From Winogradskyella sp. PG-2 (GTDB lineage: Bacteria; Bacteroidota; Bacteroidia; Flavobacteriales; Flavobacteriaceae), in NCBI RefSeq assembly GCF_000828715.1, contig NZ_AP014583.1:1982001-2046000 (forward strand): a stretch of DNA of 64,000 nt. Reading direction: 5' to 3'. The position numbers and the translations under genes are program-made. Numbering within the stretch: position 1 is the first letter of the stretch; each line of letters begins with the position of its first letter. Shown one piece after another: positions 34,820 through 43,483 of the stretch. The notes beneath the pieces are model-generated. The model was not told the DNA's origin. It did no database searches and saw only the letters and a list, made by a program, of their open reading frames with translations.

Positions 34820-36067
34820 TTAAAATTTTCTGTCGGGATGAAAAGGATTTAAATATAGTGTTGGCTTCTTATTAGAAATAATCTCAGAAACTAATAAGCC
34901 TGTCGCAGTTCCCATACTCCAACCCATCATTGCGTGACCAGCTGCTATAGTTAGATTTTTACATTTTTTTGATTTTCCTATATATGGCAAACCATCTGGT
35001 GATACAGGTCTTAAACCGCAAGCTGCGTCATCTTTTTCTAATTGAGTTAATTCAACATTAGGGTAATAACGTTTAGCTGCATCTGCAATAGCATCAACTC
35101 TAACTTTATTAATATTATGGTTGATGCCAGCAATTTCCATTGTTCCTGCAAATCTTGTAAAACCATTCATTGGTGTTACTGCAGTTTTGGCTTCAGCTAA
35201 AATGGCTGGAATTGTAATTCCTGTTCCTTTTTCAGTATTTATTCGGTAGCCTTTTCCGGCTTGTAATAACAATTTAAGGCCTAATTTTTTACTTAAAAGA
35301 GAACTCCAAGAACCAGCAGCTAGAATTATTTCGTCTGCAATTAAAGTTTGTTTATTAGTTTTTAGAGACGAAATATTTTGATTTTTTACTGTAATATCTT
35401 CGACTTTTTCATTCGTGTAAATTGTAACTCCGCAATTAGTTAAATGTGTTATCATATCCTTCATAAACTCATGAGGTGTCGTATGGTGATCACATTCAAA
35501 ATAGGCTGCTCCAATAACGTCTATTTCAACATTTGGCTCTAATTCTTTAATTTCTTTAGGTGTAACTCCTTTAGCTTTTAGTCCAAGGTCTGTAGCCATT
35601 TCCGCTAGCTTTAATTCTTCATCTAAAAGCTTTTGCGTTTGACAAAGCATAAAAAGACCTTTCTTATCATAATGGGCTGTAAAGTTTTCTGAAGTTTTTA
35701 TTTCTTCATATAATTGCTGACTCAACACTGAAATATCTCTAATAACAGGCCCAGCTTTTTTAACATGATTGGCACTACAAGATTTATTAAAAGCCCAAGT
35801 CCATTTTAAAAAATCTAATTCTAATCGAGGCCTAATGTATAAAGGGCTAGATGAATTAAACATCCACTTTAAGCCTTTTTTCATCACACCCGGTGCAGAC
35901 AATGGAATGATGTGACTTGGTGAGAGATAACCAGCATTAACATAAGAGGCACCTGCATCTAAATTAGATTGATCAACAATAGTAACTTGATGACCTTCTT
36001 TTTGAAGATAATAAGCAGAACATAATCCTATAATTCCACCTCCGATTATAATGACATTTTTACTCAT
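34820..36067 (-). CDS. FAD-dependent D-amino-acid dehydrogenase, probably cis-4-hydroxy-D-proline dehydrogenase
   Basis: 415 residues of the DAO/DadA family. FAD site VIIGGGIIGLCSAYYLQKEG at the N-terminus, SYVNAGYLSPSH, AAGSWSSLL, and GLRPVSPDGLPYIG with GHAMMGWSMG at the C-terminus. Two bp downstream of the 4-hydroxyproline epimerase gene, it would oxidise cis-4-hydroxy-D-proline to 1-pyrroline-4-hydroxy-2-carboxylate. The family also includes generic D-amino acid dehydrogenases; context decides. Confidence 0.8.
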   Translation of the reverse strand: MSKNVIIIGGGIIGLCSAYYLQKEGHQVTIVDQSNLDAGASYVNAGYLSPSHIIPLSAPGVMKKGLKWMFNSSSPLYIRPRLELDFLKWTWAFNKSCSANHVKKAGPVIRDISVLSQQLYEEIKTSENFTAHYDKKGLFMLCQTQKLLDEELKLAEMATDLGLKAKGVTPKEIKELEPNVEIDVIGAAYFECDHHTTPHEFMKDMITHLTNCGVTIYTNEKVEDITVKNQNISSLKTNKQTLIADEIILAAGSWSSLLSKKLGLKLLLQAGKGYRINTEKGTGITIPAILAEAKTAVTPMNGFTRFAGTMEIAGINHNINKVRVDAIADAAKRYYPNVELTQLEKDDAACGLRPVSPDGLPYIGKSKKCKNLTIAAGHAMMGWSMGTATGLLVSEIISNKKPTLYLNPFHPDRKF

Positions 36068-36069
36068 AT

Positions 36070-37080
36070 TTAAATGACTTGAAATCCATAAGCATAGGGA
36101 TCATCCTCTGGATCAATTGTTATTGTATTTTGTCCGTAAACTTTTGCCCAACCTTTAATGCTAGGTATAATAGCTGGGCTATTTCCAAGTTTAGTTTCTT
36201 TTTCTACACAACCGATAAATGTACTACCAATATAACTCTCATGAATATAATTCTCACCTACTTTTAGCTTTCCTTTTGCATGTAATTGTGCTAATCTAGC
36301 TGAAGTACCTGTTCCACAAGGGCTTCTGTCTATGGCTTTATCTCCATAAAACACAGCATTTCTACCATGAGATTTTTTGTCAATTGGATGACCTGTCCAT
36401 AGCATATGTGTAACATCTTTGATAGTGTTATTCTCAGGATGAATAAACTCATTAGGATACTTTGTATTAATACGATCTCTTACAACTTGAGAGTATTGGA
36501 TAATTTTACTAGCTGTAAAATCATGCACTCCAGAAAAATTCTGCTGTGGATCTACAATGGCATAGTAGTTTCCTCCATAAGCAACATCAAATTTTATTTC
36601 ACCAAGTTCAGGACATTCAATAGAAAGTCCTTTAGCTGCTAAATAACTTTTTACGTTCGTTAGTTTTACCCAATCGACCTTGTTATTTGTTTGTTGGTAC
36701 TCAATTTCAACTAAGCCAGCTGGTGCTTCCATTTTTATCTTTCCAGGTGTTTTAGGAGTTATTAAACCTTCTTCTATAGCAATAGTGATTGTTCCTATAG
36801 TACCATGTCCGCACATTGGTAAACAACCAGAAGTTTCAATAAAAAGTATAGCAAAATCATTTTCTGGGTTGTGAGGTGGATACAGAATACTGCCACTCAT
36901 CATGTCGTGACCACGAGGTTCAAACATTAAACCTTTTCTAATCCAATCGTATTCTTTTAAGAAATGTTGACGTTTTTCACTCATAGTATTTCCAATGAGT
37001 TTAGGACCACCTTCTTTAATCACTCTTACTGGGTTTCCGCAAGTGTGGGCATCAATACAAACAAAGGTGTGTGCAACCAT
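36070..37080 (-). CDS. 4-hydroxyproline 2-epimerase (proline racemase family)
   Basis: 336 residues. Both catalytic cysteines are present: Cys90 in MCGHGTIG and Cys255 in SPCGTGTSA, which excludes the trans-3-hydroxyproline dehydratase branch where one Cys is Thr. The surroundings (RGHDMMSGSILYPP, HPIDKKSHGRNAVFYG) match hydroxyproline epimerases. It interconverts trans-4-hydroxy-L-proline and cis-4-hydroxy-D-proline, the first step of the pathway encoded here. Its ATG abuts the stop of the aldehyde dehydrogenase gene. Confidence 0.87.
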   Translation of the reverse strand: MVAHTFVCIDAHTCGNPVRVIKEGGPKLIGNTMSEKRQHFLKEYDWIRKGLMFEPRGHDMMSGSILYPPHNPENDFAILFIETSGCLPMCGHGTIGTITIAIEEGLITPKTPGKIKMEAPAGLVEIEYQQTNNKVDWVKLTNVKSYLAAKGLSIECPELGEIKFDVAYGGNYYAIVDPQQNFSGVHDFTASKIIQYSQVVRDRINTKYPNEFIHPENNTIKDVTHMLWTGHPIDKKSHGRNAVFYGDKAIDRSPCGTGTSARLAQLHAKGKLKVGENYIHESYIGSTFIGCVEKETKLGNSPAIIPSIKGWAKVYGQNTITIDPEDDPYAYGFQVI

Positions 37081-38664
37081 TTAAATATTATCAGAAGTTT
37101 GTTTATTGTTTACTAATCTTGAAATACCAAGAGGATTTTCATTTTTTAATTCATTAGGGAGTAATTCATTTGGCCAATCTTGATAACTGAATGGTCTTAC
37201 CCAACGCTTAATAGAATGAATGCCTACAGCTGTAAAACGACTATCTGTTGATGAAGGATATGGTCCTCCATGAACCATAGATGGACAAACTTCAACACCA
37301 GTTGGTACTCCGTTATAAATAATGCGTCCAACACGATTTTGTAATGCTGAAACTATTTCAGGATGGTTTGAAGCTTCATCATTATCTGCAATCAACGTTC
37401 CTGTTAATTGACCTTCAAGATTAGAAATTATGGTTTTTAATTGTGTTTTGTTTTCACATTGAACAACAATTGAATAAGGTCCAAATACTTCTTGATGTAG
37501 GGTTGGGTTTTCTATAAATGTTTTCCCTTCAACAGTAGTAATAGCTTGTCTGGCATAGTTGGTTTGTACATCAGATTCATAATCTGCAGTAACTGTAAGA
37601 CGAGGTTGCGAAATTGCCTTTTGTTTATTGTGTTCATACGCTCCAATAATATTTGGATGCAGCATACAGGAAGGTTCTATCTTAATGATTTCATTGGATA
37701 AATTTTGAACAAAATTTGATAGCCCTTCACTTTTAACTCCTAATAATAAACCTGGATTTGTGCAAAATTGACCTGTACCTAAAGTTATTGAACCTGCATA
37801 AGTTTTTGCTAAACTTTCATTTCTATTTTTTAAAGCTTCAGGTAAAATTACAACTGGATTGATACTTCCCATTTCCGCAAACACAGGAATTGGTTCTTCA
37901 CGTTGTGCAGCTAAATCATATAATGCTCTTCCTCCTTTAATACTTCCTGTAAAACCAACAGCTTTTACACCAGAGTGTTTTACTAATTCTCCTCCAACAT
38001 GAATTCCGCTAGAATTTATATTAGAAAATACACCATTTGGCATATTAGTCTTTTTTGCAGCTTTTATAATAGCAGAAGCGACTAATTCTCCAGTTCCAGC
38101 ATGCATTGGATGTGATTTTACAATTACAGGACAACCAGCAGCTAAAGCTGCAGCAGTATCTCCACCAGCAGTGGAGTAGGCTAATGGAAAATTACTAGCT
38201 CCAAATACAACAACTGGTCCTAAAGGAATTAGTAGTTTACGAATATCAGATTTTGAGATAGGTTGACGATCTGGTTGTGCTGTGTCTATTGTTGCTTCTA
38301 CCCAAGAGCCTTCAGTGATTAATTCAGCAAAACTTCGTAATTGCCCGACGGTTCTTCCACGTTCACCTTTCGCTCTGCCTTCTGGTAATCCAGTTTCAGA
38401 GCAGTAAGTTTGAATCAATTCATCATCAAGCGCTAAAATTTCATCTGCAATTGTATTTAAAAATTTCGCTTTTTGTTTTCCTGAAGTCGTTCTAAATGGT
38501 TTAAATGCTTCAGATGCTAATGCAACTGCTTCATCAATTTCTTCAGAAGTGGCTTCTGTAAAAGTAGAATCGTTTTCAATATTTAATTGTGGATTAAAGG
38601 TCTGGTAGGTTTTAGAACCTTTAGCTGATAATTGATGTCCTAAATAGTTTTTTCCTGTGATCAT
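37081..38664 (-). CDS. 2,5-dioxovalerate (alpha-ketoglutarate semialdehyde) dehydrogenase
   Basis: 527 residues. NAD(P)-aldehyde dehydrogenase with catalytic Glu in PVFAEMGSINPVVI and catalytic Cys in GTGQFCTNPG, and GFTGSIKGG for cofactor binding. The length and the QFCTNPG signature are those of the KGSADH group that ends hydroxyproline and pentose pathways by making 2-oxoglutarate. It lies between the epimerase and the DapA-family lyase, in the correct set of four enzymes. Confidence 0.86.
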   Translation of the reverse strand: MITGKNYLGHQLSAKGSKTYQTFNPQLNIENDSTFTEATSEEIDEAVALASEAFKPFRTTSGKQKAKFLNTIADEILALDDELIQTYCSETGLPEGRAKGERGRTVGQLRSFAELITEGSWVEATIDTAQPDRQPISKSDIRKLLIPLGPVVVFGASNFPLAYSTAGGDTAAALAAGCPVIVKSHPMHAGTGELVASAIIKAAKKTNMPNGVFSNINSSGIHVGGELVKHSGVKAVGFTGSIKGGRALYDLAAQREEPIPVFAEMGSINPVVILPEALKNRNESLAKTYAGSITLGTGQFCTNPGLLLGVKSEGLSNFVQNLSNEIIKIEPSCMLHPNIIGAYEHNKQKAISQPRLTVTADYESDVQTNYARQAITTVEGKTFIENPTLHQEVFGPYSIVVQCENKTQLKTIISNLEGQLTGTLIADNDEASNHPEIVSALQNRVGRIIYNGVPTGVEVCPSMVHGGPYPSSTDSRFTAVGIHSIKRWVRPFSYQDWPNELLPNELKNENPLGISRLVNNKQTSDNI

Positions 38665-38734
38665 CCTTACTTTTTTTAAATGTTTTTTTCAAATTTACTG
38701 GTTTGTAAACTATTTTTTTAAATATTTCAAAAGC

Positions 38735-39691
38735 TTAACCTATTAAGTCTAGAACTTCAAGTCTTTCTTTTGCCAGAATATATCTTGTACGGACATCATC
38801 AATTTGCTGCTGAGTTAATTTCTTGCCAAAAGTACGAAGCCCTCCAGCAACATCGTTATGATGAATTCCCATAGCGAGCTTAAGGTATTCCATAAGCAAT
38901 GGCTGAGCATCGAGATAGGATAATGAATTTAAAGCCTGAGAAATTTTGTTTGCCTCAACCCATTCTCCATTTAAAACATACTCCTGCATCGTAACACTAG
39001 CTTTTGGGAAGACACAACCTACACCTGTAATTCCACCACATGCTCCGGCTAATCCTGCATATACAGTAACTGTATCGACACCTGCTAAAACTTTTAAATC
39101 TTTGTTCTCTAACGTCAGCGTTTCAATAATTGAAACATCTATAGTCGATATTTTAAGAGCGGTTACATTAGGGAGAACAGAAAGTCTTTTAAGAAGGTCT
39201 GTTGAGAGCGCATGATAACCGGCTGCATCAGGATTGTTATATGGCATAACTGTTACGCCTACATCTTTTGCAGTTGCTTCAGAAAGTGCATAGTACTCAT
39301 ACATTTCTTTTTCAGAAGGAACCGCCTTAGTTTTTGGCGGCATGACCATGACTGTATCAACTCCAACTGTTGCAAGTCCTTCAACGATTTCAGTAAGTTC
39401 TTCCTTAGTTTCTGCTGCTGCTCCACTAATCAACGGGACATTGTATTCTTTAGCAACCTCAGATAGGGATTTAAGTAAGGAAAGACGCTGCTTTGTGTTC
39501 AGGTAGCTATTCTCACCCAGAGTTCCAGAACCCACAAGTCCGCTCATTTTGCTTCCGCCCTTTCCTTGAGCTTTTAAAATATCTGCTGCCTGTTTTTGTG
39601 TTGCATCAAGGTCAATTTCAAGAGCGCCTGATTTTGATTCTTTCAACCATGTAAACACGGCTGGCATTACGCCATTCCATTGTATGCTCAT
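38735..39691 (-). CDS. DapA-family deaminase/lyase, probably 1-pyrroline-4-hydroxy-2-carboxylate deaminase
   Basis: 318 residues, (beta/alpha)8 DHDPS family. GSGTLGENSYL near the N-terminus, VMPYNNPDAAGYH holding the catalytic Tyr, and the Schiff-base Lys in VTALKISTID. With the epimerase, D-amino acid dehydrogenase and KGSADH next to it, the expected job is deamination of the pyrroline to 2,5-dioxovalerate. First gene of the operon, 146 bp from the divergent regulator. Confidence 0.82.
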   Translation of the reverse strand: MSIQWNGVMPAVFTWLKESKSGALEIDLDATQKQAADILKAQGKGGSKMSGLVGSGTLGENSYLNTKQRLSLLKSLSEVAKEYNVPLISGAAAETKEELTEIVEGLATVGVDTVMVMPPKTKAVPSEKEMYEYYALSEATAKDVGVTVMPYNNPDAAGYHALSTDLLKRLSVLPNVTALKISTIDVSIIETLTLENKDLKVLAGVDTVTVYAGLAGACGGITGVGCVFPKASVTMQEYVLNGEWVEANKISQALNSLSYLDAQPLLMEYLKLAMGIHHNDVAGGLRTFGKKLTQQQIDDVRTRYILAKERLEVLDLIG

Positions 39692-39837
39692 TAGAATTTG
39701 TTTTGTTAAATAACTTTTGGCGTAAAATTAATTGAGTTGTGTAAGAACAAATAATGATTTTTTATTCTATAATAATACTATATTATCAATTTATGTTTAT
39801 TTAGCACTATTTTTGAGTAGTATATGATCATTTTTAT

Positions 39838-40668
39838 TTGAAAGTATTACCATTTATTATTCCAAAGCCAGAAAGAGGCGGTTTGATTTATCAGGTTGAC
39901 AAAGTAAATTTGTTTTATGATAAATTGCATCAGCACGAAGAAATTCAATTGAGTTTTATCCTTGAAGGAAACGGAACTTTAGTTGTTGGTGATACCATAA
40001 ATAATTTCACAAAAGGTGAAGTTTTAGTCATTGGAAGTAATATTCCACATGTGTTTAAGAGTGATAAAAGTTCACAAGAATCACATATGCTAACGCTTTT
40101 TTTTACGGAACACTCTTTTGGTGAATCGTTTTTTAATCTTGAAGAGTTAAAAGATATTCAGACTTTTTTTGAACGTTCTAAATATGGGTTTAGGCCACAG
40201 TCTCATATTGAAGAAATGAAAAATCTATTCCTTAAGCTTGAAAAAGCTTCAAAGCTAAATCGATTTATAATTTCATTACAGTTATTGAATTGTATGGTAA
40301 AATCAGACTATACAAGTTTATCGTCATTTGTGTATGATAAAAAATACAGCTTGGTTGAAGGTGACCGAATGCGAAATGTATTTGAATTTACATTAAATAA
40401 CTATTCGGAAGAGATCTCTTTAGATACAGTTTCAAAAGTAGCAAACATGACAAAGAATGCCTTCTGTAAGTACTTTAAAAAACGAACCAACAAAACTTAT
40501 ATTCAATTTTTAAATGAGTTTAGAATAGAAAAGGCAAGTAAATTATTAAAAGAAAAAAGTGATTATAGTATTGCTGAAATTGCCTATATGTCTGGATTTA
40601 GAAATATTTCTAATTTTAATAGAGTATTTAAGAAGTTAAAAGGAGAGACTCCGTCTAAATTTAAATAA
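39838..40668 (+). CDS. AraC-family regulator with cupin sensor, likely controls hydroxyproline genes
   Basis: 276 residues starting at TTG 39838; the only nearby ATG (39824) is out of frame. An N-terminal cupin (HQHEEIQLSFILEGNGTLVV, GSNIPHVFKS) and a C-terminal double helix-turn-helix (SLDTVSKVANMTKNAFCKYF and YSIAEIAYMSGFRNISNFNR). Divergent from the hydroxyproline operon across 146 bp, it probably senses hydroxyproline or an intermediate and regulates that promoter. Followed by a strong terminator. Confidence 0.82.
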   Translation: MKVLPFIIPKPERGGLIYQVDKVNLFYDKLHQHEEIQLSFILEGNGTLVVGDTINNFTKGEVLVIGSNIPHVFKSDKSSQESHMLTLFFTEHSFGESFFNLEELKDIQTFFERSKYGFRPQSHIEEMKNLFLKLEKASKLNRFIISLQLLNCMVKSDYTSLSSFVYDKKYSLVEGDRMRNVFEFTLNNYSEEISLDTVSKVANMTKNAFCKYFKKRTNKTYIQFLNEFRIEKASKLLKEKSDYSIAEIAYMSGFRNISNFNRVFKKLKGETPSKFK

Positions 40669-40672
40669 ATTA

Positions 40673-40699
40673 AAAACCCAAACATATAGTTTGGGTTTT
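40673..40699. terminator. Bidirectional terminator between the AraC gene and metX
   Basis: AAAACCCAAAC (40673-40683) pairs perfectly with GTTTGGGTTTT (40689-40699), loop ATATA. The A/T tracts on both sides let it serve both convergent genes. Confidence 0.88.
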
Positions 40700-40719
40700 C
40701 TGATTAATAGCACATTAGT

Positions 40720-41727
40720 TTAAGCAACACATTTGGAAATGGGAACGGATGTATTTGCGTTAACTTTAAAAATTGGTTTCAAGAACCTTGCCAATTGATC
40801 AAATTCGATTAAAAATGCATCATGACCATGAATGGATTTAATTTCATGAATGTTTACATTTTGCTTTAAACTTTTTAACTCAACAAATGTGTTCCAGTTT
40901 TCTTCTGGTTTAAAGAATAGATCTGAATTAATTGTTATTAAATGTATACATGAAGATATTTTTGAAGCAACTTCTAAAAAGCCTTCTCTTCCCTTAGCAA
41001 TATCTATAGTTCTTAAGATTTGATTCATCATTTTATAAGCAGATAAGTTAAAACGATTACTTAAGTTATCACCATGATAATTTAACCAAGATTCAATATT
41101 AAAAAGTGAATCATCTCTTTTAGTTCTTTCGAATTTTTGAGTTAGAGATTCTGGCGTGCGATAAAGTGTCATTGCATGCATTCTTGCATCAGCTAATGGC
41201 TCATTAGAATGGTTTAATATAGCATCTTGTATATGACAATTTGCAATGAGCCAATCTGTAGATTTCCAATCGGTTGCAACCGGAATTAAATGCTCAATTA
41301 AATTGGGTTTTAGAGCTGCTAATTCCCATGCAATACCTCCACCAACTGAACCTCCTATAACAGCAAAAAGCTTTTCAATTTTTAGTTGTTCTAGACCCAA
41401 CGCAAACAGCCTAGCTATGTCTCGAGCCGTAAAATATTTATAGTTTTCAATTAAGTTTTCAGGTTTATTGTCATACCCATTTCCAGGGATATTGAAGGCT
41501 AAAATACTGTATGAATTAGTGTCAATACATTTATTGTCTCCGATTAAATCGTTCCACCAACCATGCTCTCCTATGACTTTAGAATTTGCTGTTAGTGCAT
41601 GATTTACTAATACAACAGGAGCATCATCTAATGTTTTTCCAAATGTTTGATATGATAGATTAATGCTAAAGGTTTTTCCACTACCTGTAACATAATCAGG
41701 AATATTTATATATTTTAATTCTTTCAT
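40720..41727 (-). CDS. metX: Homoserine O-acetyltransferase (MetX family)
   Basis: 335 residues, alpha/beta hydrolase. Nucleophile Ser127 in GGSVGGGIAWEL, acid in NSDLFFKPEE and the final His in IHGHDAFLIEFD, the triad of MetX enzymes; NHALTANSKV carries the oxyanion loop. It acetylates homoserine for direct sulfhydrylation by MetY, encoded upstream. The two genes are separated by a terminator-like hairpin (41777-41811), so expression may depend on read-through or a separate promoter. A small hairpin ends 2 bp before the ATG. Confidence 0.87.
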   Translation of the reverse strand: MKELKYINIPDYVTGSGKTFSINLSYQTFGKTLDDAPVVLVNHALTANSKVIGEHGWWNDLIGDNKCIDTNSYSILAFNIPGNGYDNKPENLIENYKYFTARDIARLFALGLEQLKIEKLFAVIGGSVGGGIAWELAALKPNLIEHLIPVATDWKSTDWLIANCHIQDAILNHSNEPLADARMHAMTLYRTPESLTQKFERTKRDDSLFNIESWLNYHGDNLSNRFNLSAYKMMNQILRTIDIAKGREGFLEVASKISSCIHLITINSDLFFKPEENWNTFVELKSLKQNVNIHEIKSIHGHDAFLIEFDQLARFLKPIFKVNANTSVPISKCVA

Positions 41728-41728
41728 T

Positions 41729-41750
41729 CTACTTCCTGCGAAAGCAGTAG
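41729..41750. repeat. Hairpin just upstream of the metX start, degenerate REP-like copy
   Basis: CTACTTCCTGCGAAAGCAGTAG folds with CTAC/GTAG outer and CTGC/GCAG inner pairs. The TTCCTGCGAAAGCAG core is close to the palindrome at 22561-22586. On the minus strand it ends beside the metX ATG, where it could mask the ribosome site. Confidence 0.5.
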
Positions 41751-41776
41751 TCTTTTAATTACTATTTTAACTCAAT

Positions 41777-41811
41777 AAACAGATGCCTTTATATTATAAA
41801 GACATCTGTTT
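41777..41811. terminator. Terminator-like hairpin between metY and metX
   Basis: AAACAGATG (41777-41785) pairs with CATCTGTTT (41803-41811); after one mismatch the stem continues as CTTTA/TAAAG. T-rich on the minus-strand 3' side. It would end or attenuate transcripts of metY before metX. Confidence 0.7.
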
Positions 41812-41836
41812 CTAAACTAAACAACACTAATAAAGG

Positions 41837-43135
41837 CTAATTTTGAAGCGCTTGTTTTTCTTTAACAACAGAAAAGGCTTCTTTTAAATCAGCTTTTAAA
41901 TCTTCAATATTTTCTATTCCGACAGATAAACGGATTAAATCTTTAGTCACTCCGGTAGTTTCTTGTGCTTCATCACTTAATTGTTGATGCGTTGTACTAG
42001 CAGGATGAATAATCAATGATTTAGTATCTCCAATATTTGCCAATAAAGAGAATAGTTTTGTGGTATCAGCAATAGTTTTTGCAGCATCATAGCCACCATC
42101 AGCACCAAATGTTACGATACCACTTTGTCCTTTAGGTAAATACTTTTGAGCCAGTCCATTATATTTACTTGTTTTTAACCCTGGATAGTTTACCCAATTT
42201 ACTTCAGGTTGTTCTTGCAACCATTTTGCTAGCTCGAGCGCATTCTTACTATGCTTCTGAATACGAATTTCTAAAGTCTCTAAACCTTGAATAATTTGAA
42301 AGGCATTAAACGGGCTCAATGCTCCACCATAATCACGTAGACCTTCAATTCTAATCTTAGCAATAAATGCTGCGGCACCAATAACTTCACTGTAGACTAA
42401 ACCATGATAACCAGCTGACGGTTCTGTAAACTCTGGAAATTTTCCGTTGCTCCAATCAAAAGTACCTGCGTCAATGATAATACCTCCTAATGACGTTCCG
42501 TTACCATTTATATATTTTGTCAACGAATGAATAACGATGTCTGCGCCATACTCAATAGGATTAAGTAAATATGGTGTAGCAACTGTATTATCTACAATTA
42601 AAGGTACTTTGTGCGCTTTGGCTGCAACAGAAATGGCTTCAATATCTAAAACATCGAGTTTTGGATTACCTAAAGATTCTACAAAAATAGCTCTTGTGTT
42701 TTCTTGAGCTGCTTTTTGAAAATTTTCAGGGTCAGATGGATCTACAAATGTTGTTGTAATACCATGTCTTGGAAGTGTTACACTCAATAAATTGTATGTT
42801 CCTCCATATAAACTATTTGACGCAACAATGTGATCACCTGCGCGTAAAAGTGTAAGTAATGTAGTAGAGATGGCTGCCGTTCCTGAGGCAGTTGCTACTG
42901 CTGCAATTCCTCCTTCTAAAGCTGCTAAACGTTGCTCTAAAATATCGTTCGTCGGATTGTTCAGACGCGTGTATATAAATCCTGGTACAGAGAGGTTAAA
43001 TCGTCCTGCTGCATCATCTGAATCATCGAAAACATAAGCTGTAGATTGATAGATAGGTACAGCTCTTGTACCTCCTGTTTGATTGGTGTCATGTCCTGCG
43101 TGCAACGCTTTTGTTGCGAATTTTTGTGTACTCAT
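41837..43135 (-). CDS. metY: O-acetylhomoserine sulfhydrylase/aminocarboxypropyltransferase (MetY)
   Basis: 432 residues, PLP-dependent Cys/Met metabolism family. The Schiff-base Lys lies in DIVIHSLTKYINGNGTSLGG, RLNNPTNDILEQRLAALEGG and the C-terminal HPASTTHQQL and RLSVGIEN are as expected. The 430-residue length is typical of MetY rather than the shorter MetB/MetZ (about 380). It makes homocysteine from O-acetylhomoserine and sulfide. A SAM-I riboswitch lies 150 bp upstream in its leader, so it is switched off when S-adenosylmethionine is plentiful. Confidence 0.9.
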   Translation of the reverse strand: MSTQKFATKALHAGHDTNQTGGTRAVPIYQSTAYVFDDSDDAAGRFNLSVPGFIYTRLNNPTNDILEQRLAALEGGIAAVATASGTAAISTTLLTLLRAGDHIVASNSLYGGTYNLLSVTLPRHGITTTFVDPSDPENFQKAAQENTRAIFVESLGNPKLDVLDIEAISVAAKAHKVPLIVDNTVATPYLLNPIEYGADIVIHSLTKYINGNGTSLGGIIIDAGTFDWSNGKFPEFTEPSAGYHGLVYSEVIGAAAFIAKIRIEGLRDYGGALSPFNAFQIIQGLETLEIRIQKHSKNALELAKWLQEQPEVNWVNYPGLKTSKYNGLAQKYLPKGQSGIVTFGADGGYDAAKTIADTTKLFSLLANIGDTKSLIIHPASTTHQQLSDEAQETTGVTKDLIRLSVGIENIEDLKADLKEAFSVVKEKQALQN

Positions 43136-43291
43136 TTTTCTAGTTTTTTTGAGTTAAAATAAATTAATTCAAAAGCCAAATAAGCTTCGAAAGAAGCATA
43201 CTTAATAGAAAAATGTTATAAAGAAAATTACTAACTATAGATTTGTAATTAGTTTGAGTTATCTATCCGAATTTGCAAAAAATGACTTGCG

Positions 43292-43385
43292 CTTTCAAGT
43301 AGAATTTAGCACCTTCTTAGTAAATCTAAGGGTTGCTAAGGTTTCAAAGGGTCTAATCCCTCCACCTTTCTTGATAACATTTCAG
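43292..43385 (-). ncRNA. SAM-I (S-box) riboswitch in the metY leader
   Basis: Read on the minus strand, the conserved S-box blocks come in order: TTATCAAG (43370-43377), GGTGGAGGGA (43357-43366), GAAACC (43340-43345), GCAACC (43331-43336), a perfect hairpin CTTAG-ATTTA-CTAAG (43316-43330), and GGTGCTAAATTC (43302-43313). Block order, spacing and the downstream methionine gene all fit SAM-I. The remaining 155 nt to the metY ATG contain a small hairpin (43184-43197) but no classical terminator I can see. The rest of the 43136-43483 gap holds nothing else recognisable. Confidence 0.93.
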
Positions 43386-43483
43386 TAAGTGTTTGAACTT
43401 TGTGAGCACAAATATTGCGACACAAAAATTTAAAAACCAAATTTATTTTTAGTTTTTATGCTTTTTTTATGATTTTAAGAAAA

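Noticed and set aside
43184..43197. Rho-independent terminator as the riboswitch expression platform
   Set aside because: The stem is only 5 bp and no T-run follows on the minus strand.
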